Of a stretch of DNA of 6,978 nt, positions 1 to 4,566 are shown piece by piece (the stretch's first letter is position 1; every line of letters begins with the position of its first letter). Below the pieces are notes generated by a model. It ran no database searches and had not been told where the DNA came from. It saw only the letters and a program-made list of their open reading frames with translations. The position numbers were made by a program, and so were the translations under genes. Location of the stretch: the NCBI GenBank assembly GCA_002367375.1, contig DFBR01000123.1, positions 1 to 6,978 of the forward strand, in the 5' to 3' direction. This DNA comes from Erythrobacter sp. UBA3075. GTDB lineage: Bacteria; Pseudomonadota; Alphaproteobacteria; Sphingomonadales; Sphingomonadaceae.

Positions 1-708
1 GCCTCGGCCAAGCGGATCACCGCAGTGGTGCCCTATTTCGGTTACGCCCGGCAGGATCGCAAGCCCGGCCCGCGCACGCCCATCTCGGCCAAGCTGGTTG
101 CCAATATCATCACTCAGGCCGGGGCTGACCGGGTGCTGGCGGTGGATTTGCATGCGGGCCAGATTCAGGGCTTCTTCGATATCCCGACCGACAATCTTTA
201 CGGCGCGCCGACCATGGCTGCCGATATTCAGGCACGTTACGGCGCGCAGGATCTGATGGTCGTCTCGCCCGATGTCGGCGGCGTCGTGCGTGCCCGTGCG
301 CTGGCCAAGCGACTCGACAACGCCCCGCTCGCCATCGTCGACAAGCGCCGTGATCGCCCTGGCGAATCCGAAGTGATGAACATCATCGGCGATGTCAAAG
401 GCCGCCATTGTATCCTGATCGACGATATCGTCGATTCGGGCGGCACGCTGTGCAATGCAGCCCAGGCGCTGCTCGATCAGGGCGCGAAAACCGTCGCCGC
501 CTATATCACCCACGGGGTACTGTCGGGCGGAGCCGTGGCGCGGGTGGACAAGTCTGCGCTGACCGAACTGGTCATTACAGACACGATCAAGGCAACCGAC
601 GCGGCGACCGCATCAGACCGCATTCGTGTGCTGACCATCGCGCCGCTGCTTGGCGAAGCGATCCGCCGGATTGCAGATGAAAGCAGCGTATCGAGTCTGT
701 TCGATTGA
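1..708 (+). CDS. prs: Ribose-phosphate pyrophosphokinase (PRPP synthetase), 5'-truncated by the window edge
   Basis: This cytoplasmic enzyme transfers pyrophosphate from ATP to ribose 5-phosphate to make PRPP, the precursor of purines, pyrimidines, NAD, histidine and tryptophan. The reading frame is open from base 1 and gives 235 residues. Class I enzymes are about 310-320 residues, so roughly the first 80 are missing. Visible landmarks are the ATP-loop segment [10 protein letters not shown] near the start, the metal-binding VDLH (142-153) followed by QIQGFFD, SPDVGG (265-282), the catalytic flexible-loop start DKRRDR (340-357), and the ribose-5-phosphate/PRPP loop DDIVDSGGT (421-447). The C-terminus ends in the family-typical ESSVSSLFD. 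The first ATG in the window (25) lies inside the conserved [10 protein letters not shown] region and is not a start. The gene is intact to its TGA stop and converges on the regulator downstream. Identification is very secure. Confidence 0.97.
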   Translation, partial: ASAKRITAVVPYFGYARQDRKPGPRTPISAKLVANIITQAGADRVLAVDLHAGQIQGFFDIPTDNLYGAPTMAADIQARYGAQDLMVVSPDVGGVVRARALAKRLDNAPLAIVDKRRDRPGESEVMNIIGDVKGRHCILIDDIVDSGGTLCNAAQALLDQGAKTVAAYITHGVLSGGAVARVDKSALTELVITDTIKATDAATASDRIRVLTIAPLLGEAIRRIADESSVSSLFD

Positions 709-713
709 TGATG

Positions 714-744
714 TCGGAGTGTTCAGGCGGCTTACCTGATCCGA
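714..744. terminator. Possible bidirectional terminator hairpin between convergent genes
   Basis: An imperfect inverted repeat fills the gap between the prs stop and the stop of the minus-strand regulator. TCGGA (714-718) pairs with TCCGA (740-744), and TCAGG (723-727) pairs with CCTGA (735-739). The bases GTGT (719-722) bulge on one side and the loop is CGGCTTA. Its place between two converging genes suits a shared transcription end. Neither strand has a clear T-run after the stem, so it is not a canonical intrinsic terminator, and Rho or RNA-end processing are alternatives. Confidence 0.3.
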
Positions 745-748
745 TGGC

Positions 749-1729
749 TTATCCAGATTGAGGGGCGGAGCGTGGTTCCGCATTGGGATCGCGCCATGGG
801 CCGATTTCGTCCGGGCCTAGCCGGTTGAGCGCGTCGAGCCGCCTGCGCTGACGAACTTCTAGCGCCAGCCGGACAAACGGTCTCAGCCCATTCTTGAGTT
901 CAGTCGGCGGCATGCCAAAGAAGCTGCGCACTTCTTTCACGCGGTGTGATTGATCGAAATAGCGCAGTTCGATCTCCGGCTTGTCCTCGGGCCGCGCCAC
1001 ATCAAGCAGGGCCGCTGCCATATCCAGCACGCGCGCGCGGCGGAGCGCCTGTTTGGGCGTAATGCCAAAGGCGCTCTTGATCAGCCGCTCGATCGTGCGT
1101 TTGGACACATCATGCCCGGCGGCAAATTCCTCCACCGTTATATCGGGGTTGGCGAGGCATTGCTGTTCGAAATCTATCGCAATGGGATTGGGCTCTTCGA
1201 AATTGGCGGCCTCAACCAGCGGGCGCAGGAAGCGCTCATCCAGTGTGGACAACCAAGCTTCGTAATCCTCTTCCCAGGGGACCATCGCGCCGAGCGGAAT
1301 TTTACGCCCAAAATATTCATCGATGTCGATGATGCGGTCGAGCATTTCGGAATTGTCGGGGAAGCCCAGCAAAGTTGCTGCCCCCGCGTTGAAGTACAGG
1401 GCAATCGCAGTGTAACGGCCCGATATGCTCAGTGGCATGCACTTGGTCTGCGGGCCGAAATATAACGCGCGGCCATGTTCGCCCGGCTCCCAAACTTGCT
1501 CACCATCTGCCGTGCCCGCAGTCCAGGCATCGTGATAGATGATTGTCATGCAAGGGTGGTCTACGACGCGGCCACAATCGATTCGCATCCCTTCGGGCAA
1601 TTCGCACTCAGCGATGCTCCACCAATAGCCCCAAGGAAGAAGGTCACTGGCGGGCGCGCGTGAAAGAGCAAGCGGTGAACCACCACGCGTGGCGCCAGTC
1701 TGCGACTTGATCAGCGGCCCGTTTTTCAT
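749..1729 (-). CDS. AraC-family transcriptional regulator
   Basis: This is a 326-residue predicted DNA-binding regulator. The C-terminal part carries the paired helix-turn-helix region of the AraC/XylS family. HTH1 is at about residues 196-223 (VEEFAAGHDVSKRTIERLIK, then FGITPKQ). HTH2 is at about 253-278, with the family signature YFDQSH followed by FFGMPPTEL. The N-terminal part (about 30-150) contains GPQTKCMPL, an ALYFNAGAATLLGF stretch and DRIIDIDEYFG. I recall this pattern from the DUF6597-type sensory domains joined to AraC HTHs, but this is unverified. The tail after residue 290 is arginine-rich and probably disordered. The chosen ATG (1727-1729) has no clear Shine-Dalgarno. Met48 is an alternative but would cut into the N-terminal domain. 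The gene is divergent from hisN and could regulate it or itself. Ligand and targets are unknown. Confidence 0.85.
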   Translation of the reverse strand: MKNGPLIKSQTGATRGGSPLALSRAPASDLLPWGYWWSIAECELPEGMRIDCGRVVDHPCMTIIYHDAWTAGTADGEQVWEPGEHGRALYFGPQTKCMPLSISGRYTAIALYFNAGAATLLGFPDNSEMLDRIIDIDEYFGRKIPLGAMVPWEEDYEAWLSTLDERFLRPLVEAANFEEPNPIAIDFEQQCLANPDITVEEFAAGHDVSKRTIERLIKSAFGITPKQALRRARVLDMAAALLDVARPEDKPEIELRYFDQSHRVKEVRSFFGMPPTELKNGLRPFVRLALEVRQRRRLDALNRLGPDEIGPWRDPNAEPRSAPQSG

Positions 1730-1794
1730 TGCGTAGTTAAGTGCTTTAGAAAGAGATTAATTGCAACTTCTATTGAATCTTGAAGGAAAAGAAT
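1730..1794. promoter_or_regulatory. AT-rich divergent intergenic region between the AraC-type regulator and hisN
   Basis: This 65-base gap separates two divergent starts and is clearly richer in A and T than the flanking genes, as expected of a promoter region. It must hold or overlap the promoters of both genes, unless hisN is transcribed from within the regulator. I found no well-spaced -35/-10 pair on either strand. A 6-base palindrome TTGCAA (1761-1766) and weak short arms CTTC/GAAG (1767-1770 and 1782-1785) are the only symmetry seen. No convincing AraC half-sites are recognisable by eye. Confidence 0.45.
1783..1788 (+). promoter_or_regulatory. Shine-Dalgarno of hisN, deciding its start
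   Basis: AAGGAA lies 6 bases before the ATG at 1795, a normal spacing. An in-frame TTG at 1780 would begin just before this site and add only five residues (MKEKN), leaving the ribosome-binding site inside the gene. The ATG at 1795 is therefore preferred. Confidence 0.75.
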
Positions 1795-2568
1795 ATGGTG
1801 TCGCGTTCCGATATTGCACTTGTTCATCGGCTGGCTGATGCTGCGCGTGACGAGATTTGCCCGCTATTTCGCACAGTGCTTGAAAGCGAAGCGAAAGGGG
1901 ATGCGAGCCCGGTGACAATTGCCGACCGCAATGCCGAGGCGGCGATGCGCAAGTTGATTGAAGCAGAATGTTCAGCAGACGGCATTCACGGCGAGGAGTT
2001 CGGCGTGAAGAAAGGCAAGAGCTCGCGCCAATGGGTGCTCGATCCGATTGACGGCACCACCGCTTTTCTGGCCGGCCGCCCCATCTTCGGAACGCTGATC
2101 GCGCTACTGGAGGATGGCTTCCCCGTGCTTGGCGTAATCGATCAGCCGATCAACGGCGAGCGCTGGGTCGGAATGGCGGGGCAAAGCACCACCTTCAACG
2201 GAGAGCCGGTGAAAGCGCGGCTGTGTCCAAAGCTGGGCGCGGCCACCGTGGCCACTACCGGGCCGCATTACTTTACGGTTGAGCAGGGTGACCGCTTTAT
2301 GGCGCTGGCCGGGCAGACCGATCACAAGCGCATGGTGATGGGCGGCGATTGCTATAATTATGCAGCGCTCGCCAGCGGCCATATCGATATAGTCGCGGAA
2401 GCGGGGCTGAAGCTGCACGATTACGCCGCGCTGGTGCCGGTGGTGGAAGGCGCGGGCGGCTTCATGAGCGACTGGAAAGGGGACCCGCTCCACGCAGGCA
2501 GCGATGGTACGGTGCTTGCGCTCGGCGATCCGGCGCGGCTGGAGGATGTGCTGGAAGTTCTCGCCTAG
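1795..2568 (+). CDS. hisN: Histidinol-phosphatase, inositol monophosphatase superfamily (HisN type)
   Basis: This Mg-dependent phosphatase of 257 residues probably converts L-histidinol phosphate to L-histidinol, the step before histidinol dehydrogenase in histidine synthesis. The IMPase-fold metal site is complete: SPVTIADRNAE (38-48), GEE (66-68, Glu67/Glu68), the motif DPIDGTTAF (83-91, Asp83 and Asp86), and LHDYAALVPVVEGAGG (207-222, Asp209). Segments that I associate with the HisN branch rather than with SuhB or CysQ are GTLIALLEDGFPVLGVIDQP and GERWVG. HisN proteins I remember have Arg where this one has Thr88 or Thr89 (DGTR), so the substrate is slightly less certain than the fold. The gene is solitary, not in a his operon. 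It is preceded by a good ribosome-binding site and has no obvious intrinsic terminator after it. The alternative is another small-molecule IMPase-family phosphatase. Confidence 0.85.
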   Translation: MVSRSDIALVHRLADAARDEICPLFRTVLESEAKGDASPVTIADRNAEAAMRKLIEAECSADGIHGEEFGVKKGKSSRQWVLDPIDGTTAFLAGRPIFGTLIALLEDGFPVLGVIDQPINGERWVGMAGQSTTFNGEPVKARLCPKLGAATVATTGPHYFTVEQGDRFMALAGQTDHKRMVMGGDCYNYAALASGHIDIVAEAGLKLHDYAALVPVVEGAGGFMSDWKGDPLHAGSDGTVLALGDPARLEDVLEVLA

Positions 2569-2590
2569 CGCCGTTTTGGTGCCGGAACGC

Positions 2591-2617
2591 TTGCATTCCC
2601 CGCGCAATTCGCTATTT
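2591..2617 (+). promoter_or_regulatory. Tentative promoter for rpmI-rplT
   Basis: TTGCAT (2591-2596) resembles a -35 box, and CTATTT/TATTTG (2612-2618) could act as a weak -10 at a short spacing of 15-16 bases. Initiation would be near 2625, giving a leader of about 85 bases. A second -35-like hexamer, CTGACA (2630-2635), has no partner -10 at a usual distance. The match is poor and the evidence is mainly positional: ribosomal-protein genes usually have their own promoter. Confidence 0.2.
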
Positions 2618-2622
2618 GCGCG
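2601..2622 (+). repeat. Perfect 7-base inverted repeat upstream of rpmI
   Basis: CGCGCAA (2601-2607) and TTGCGCG (2616-2622) are exact reverse complements around an 8-base loop, TTCGCTAT. As RNA this is a stable hairpin 32 bases after the hisN stop. It lacks a following T-run, so it is not a textbook terminator. As DNA it would overlap the spacer and -10 of the tentative promoter, so it could be an operator. Confidence 0.5.
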
Positions 2623-2653
2623 CCCTTCACTGACACGTGATTCATTTGCCGGT

Positions 2654-2692
2654 CTGGCCGTTAGGGCTGCCAGGGCTGGTAGAACGTGTTCT
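2654..2692 (+). other. rpmI 5' leader with two small hairpins
   Basis: Just upstream of rpmI the likely 5' UTR contains CTGGC (2654-2658) facing GCCAG (2669-2673) around a 10-base loop. Next comes AGAAC (2681-2685) facing GTTCT (2688-2692), a very tight hairpin whose innermost pair probably opens. The ribosome-binding site AGGAG (2699-2703) follows 6 bases later. In other bacteria L20 represses its own operon by binding leader RNA that mimics 23S rRNA. I cannot show that these elements do so. The whole gap 2569-2709 holds no gene that I can see. Confidence 0.35.
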
Positions 2693-2709
2693 CGAATTAG
2701 GAGACGAAA

Positions 2710-2913
2710 ATGCCCAAGCTGAAGACCAAGAGCGGCGTAAAAAAGCGCTTCAAGCTCACCGCCACAGGCAAGGTCAAGCATGGTGTCGCTGGTAAGCGCC
2801 ACCGCCTGATCAGCCACAATGCGAAATATATCCGCCAACAGCGCGGCACCAAGGTTCTGGCCAAGGCCGACTTTGCTGCTGTGAAAAAATGGGCCCCTTA
2901 CGGGCTCGGCTGA
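2710..2913 (+). CDS. rpmI: 50S ribosomal protein L35 (bL35)
   Basis: L35 is a small, strongly basic protein of the large ribosomal subunit that packs against 23S rRNA. The 67-residue product has the family start [15 protein letters not shown], then the segments [13 protein letters not shown] and RLISHN, and ends WAPYGLG; this is full length for the family. AGGAG (2699-2703) sits 6 bases before the ATG. Lysine and arginine dominate and there are few acidic residues. rplT follows after 58 bases on the same strand, the usual rpmI-rplT pairing. The gene upstream is hisN rather than infC. Identification is secure. Confidence 0.98.
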   Translation: MPKLKTKSGVKKRFKLTATGKVKHGVAGKRHRLISHNAKYIRQQRGTKVLAKADFAAVKKWAPYGLG

Positions 2914-2922
2914 TTCGAAGAG

Positions 2923-2941
2923 CGGTCTCCTCGCGGGACCG
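2923..2941 (+). other. Hairpin in the rpmI-rplT spacer
   Basis: CGGTCTC (2923-2929) pairs with GGGACCG (2935-2941), seven pairs including one G-U, around the loop CTCGC. No T-run follows, so it should not terminate transcription. It ends 17 bases before the rplT ribosome-binding site (AAGGA, 2959-2963). It might tune rplT translation, stabilise or process the mRNA, or be incidental. Confidence 0.4.
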
Positions 2942-2971
2942 GCACCGAACATCTGAACAAGGATATACGAA

Positions 2972-3331
2972 ATGCCTCGCATTAAACGCGGTACTACCAC
3001 CCGCACCAAGCATAAGCGTTTACTCGAACAGGCCAAGGGCTACCGCGGTCGCCGGAAGAATACGATCCGCGTCGCGCGTCAGGCCGTCGAAAAGGCTGGC
3101 CAGTACGCTTACCGCGACCGTAAAGTTAAGAAGCGTAATTTCCGCGCTCTGTGGATCCAGCGCATCAACGCTGCGGTTCGCGCCGAAGGCCTCACCTATT
3201 CACAGTTCATGCACGGCGTAAAGCTGGCAGGTATCGAACTGGACCGTAAGGTCATGGCCGATCTCGCCATGAACGAAGGCGAAGCCTTTGGTCTCATCAT
3301 CAAGCAGGCCAAGGAAGCGCTTCCCGCCTGA
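2972..3331 (+). CDS. rplT: 50S ribosomal protein L20 (bL20)
   Basis: L20 binds 23S rRNA early and is needed for the first steps of 50S assembly. In several bacteria it also represses its own operon. The 119-residue product is the normal length. The basic N-terminal extension ([20 protein letters not shown], then [10 protein letters not shown]) reaches into the rRNA. The globular half has [16 protein letters not shown], then [20 protein letters not shown] and a short Ala-rich end. AAGGA (2959-2963) is 8 bases before the ATG. It is co-transcribed with rpmI in all likelihood, and the transcript ends, at least partly, at the strong terminator 36 bases after the stop. Identification is secure. Confidence 0.98.
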   Translation: MPRIKRGTTTRTKHKRLLEQAKGYRGRRKNTIRVARQAVEKAGQYAYRDRKVKKRNFRALWIQRINAAVRAEGLTYSQFMHGVKLAGIELDRKVMADLAMNEGEAFGLIIKQAKEALPA

Positions 3332-3366
3332 TTGCTGATCATCACCGATCACCTACGAAATTCATG

Positions 3367-3399
3367 AAGCGCCATCCGAAAGGGTGGCGCTTTTTGTTT
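3367..3399 (+). terminator. Strong intrinsic terminator after rplT, possibly an attenuator before pheS
   Basis: AGCGCCATCC (3368-3377) pairs with GGGTGGCGCT (3382-3391), ten pairs with one G-U, around a GAAA tetraloop (3378-3381). A3367 and T3392 can extend the stem. TTTTTGTTT (3391-3399) provides the U-tract. This is a canonical Rho-independent terminator for rpmI-rplT. It ends only about 25 bases before the pheS start codon, so transcripts that reach pheS from upstream must pass it. I see no convincing alternative antiterminator pairing upstream, only a weak TGATC/GATCA hairpin (3336-3340 and 3347-3351). Confidence 0.9.
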
Positions 3400-3423
3400 G
3401 CCCCTACTAAGCGGACCGGCATC

Positions 3424-4566
3424 ATGAGCACCGATCAAGAACAACAGGTCACCCAAACGCTGGAACGCTTGCATGCCGCTTCCAGCGCAGGCGATGTCGA
3501 AGCCATCCGCGTGGAAGCGCTGGGCAAGCAGGGCTGGATCAGCCAGCTGATGAAAACGCTTGGCAAAATGACGCCCGAAGAACGGCAGGTCGAAGCTCCG
3601 CGCATTCAGAGTCTGCGTGCCCGCGTTGCCGATGCGATCGAGGAGCGCAAGGCCGCACTCGACGCTGCCGAGCTTGAGGCAAGGTTGGCGACCGAGACGC
3701 TCGATCTTACTCTTCCTGCACCGCAGGCCCCGCGTGGCAGTGTCCACCCGGTCAGTCAGGTGATGGACGAGCTTTCGGAAATTTTCGCCGACATGGGTTT
3801 CGCCGTCGCAACCGGACCGGAGATAGAGGACGATTGGTACAATTTCACGGCGCTCAACATGCCCGAAAGCCATCCGGCGCGCGCGATGCATGACACGTTC
3901 TATTTCCCGGATACGGCTCCCAAGGGCGGGCGACCGGCCTCAAGCAGCGAAGCGGTAGGCCGAGAAGGGCGTATGCTGCTGCGCACGCACACCTCCCCCG
4001 TGCAGATTCGCACGATGATGGCCGAAGGCGCACCCTTGCGGATTATCGCTCCCGGCCGCGTTTATCGCTCCGACAGCGATGCCACGCACACGCCGATGTT
4101 CCATCAGGTGGAAGGCCTGGTGATCGACAAGGGCATTCATCTCGGTCATCTCAAATGGACGCTGGAGACCTTCCTCAAGGCGTTCTTCGAAAAGGACGAC
4201 ATCGTCCTGCGCCTGCGCCCAAGCTATTTCCCTTTCACCGAGCCTTCGGTTGAAGTCGATGTCGGTTTCGCCATCGAAAACGGCAAACGTATCCTCGGCG
4301 GCAGCGGCGATGCGCCGGGCCATGGTTGGATGGAACTGCTGGGCAGCGGCATGGTCAACGCCCGCGTGATTGAATTCGCCGGGCTCGATCCTGACGAATG
4401 GCAGGGCTTCGCATGGGGCCTCGGCGTGGACCGACTCGCCATGCTGAAATACGGTATGGATGATCTGCGCGCCTTCTTCGACGGCGATACCCGCTGGCTT
4501 GACCATTACGGCTTTTCCGGGCTCGACCAGCCGACGCTTTCGGGCGGTGTGGGAGTAGCGCCATGA
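3424..4566 (+). CDS. pheS: Phenylalanine--tRNA ligase alpha subunit
   Basis: This is the catalytic subunit of the (alpha-beta)2 class II synthetase that charges tRNA-Phe, 380 residues. Residues 1-90 form the tRNA-binding coiled-coil arm ([20 protein letters not shown], then a helical stretch). The class II core follows: [19 protein letters not shown] and [11 protein letters not shown] (108-141), [12 protein letters not shown] (185-196), [20 protein letters not shown] (212-231), the phenylalanine pocket YFPFTEPS (268-275), and [17 protein letters not shown] (328-344), whose Ala330 matches the specificity-gating alanine of E. coli PheS. The alphaproteobacterial tail [15 protein letters not shown] is present. 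Residues 162-184 are a longer loop than in E. coli. The ATG at 3424 is chosen because homology begins there. The in-frame ATG at 3364 lies in the terminator and has no ribosome-binding site. The Shine-Dalgarno at 3424 is itself weak (AAGCGGA, 3409-3415). The stop overlaps pheT by 4 bases. Confidence 0.97.
   Translation: MSTDQEQQVTQTLERLHAASSAGDVEAIRVEALGKQGWISQLMKTLGKMTPEERQVEAPRIQSLRARVADAIEERKAALDAAELEARLATETLDLTLPAPQAPRGSVHPVSQVMDELSEIFADMGFAVATGPEIEDDWYNFTALNMPESHPARAMHDTFYFPDTAPKGGRPASSSEAVGREGRMLLRTHTSPVQIRTMMAEGAPLRIIAPGRVYRSDSDATHTPMFHQVEGLVIDKGIHLGHLKWTLETFLKAFFEKDDIVLRLRPSYFPFTEPSVEVDVGFAIENGKRILGGSGDAPGHGWMELLGSGMVNARVIEFAGLDPDEWQGFAWGLGVDRLAMLKYGMDDLRAFFDGDTRWLDHYGFSGLDQPTLSGGVGVAP
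4551..4566 (+). promoter_or_regulatory. pheT ribosome-binding site and ATGA start/stop overlap
   Basis: GGGAG (4551-4555) lies 7 bases before the pheT ATG (4563-4565), and the pheS stop TGA occupies 4564-4566. This 4-base overlap is the classic arrangement for translational coupling. It would help produce the equal subunit amounts that the heterotetramer needs. Confidence 0.8.

Noticed and set aside
950..1465. 171-codon plus-strand frame inside the AraC-type regulator gene
   Set aside because: It is a shadow of the minus-strand gene, whose HTH motifs are clear. The plus-strand translation has no recognisable features.
1780..1794. TTG start giving HisN five extra residues
   Set aside because: The Shine-Dalgarno AAGGAA lies within those codons and is correctly spaced for the ATG at 1795.
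2569..2582. Small hairpin right after hisN (CGCC.../GGTG with a TTTT loop) as a terminator
   Set aside because: The stem is about five pairs with a G-U and the T-run is in the loop rather than after the stem.
1775..2916. GANTC sites (1775-1779, 2639-2643, 2912-2916) in intergenic gaps as CcrM-linked regulation
   Set aside because: GANTC also occurs repeatedly inside prs (for example 162-166, 363-367, 693-697), so the intergenic copies are not notable.
2104..3036. 310-codon open frame on the minus strand spanning the hisN 3' half, the gap, rpmI and the rplT start
   Set aside because: It is antisense to three well-identified genes, in register with two of them, and no domain is visible. It is best explained by codon bias.
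3940..4506. 188-codon minus-strand frame opposite pheS
   Set aside because: It is antisense in GC-rich coding sequence and the sense product is a complete PheS.
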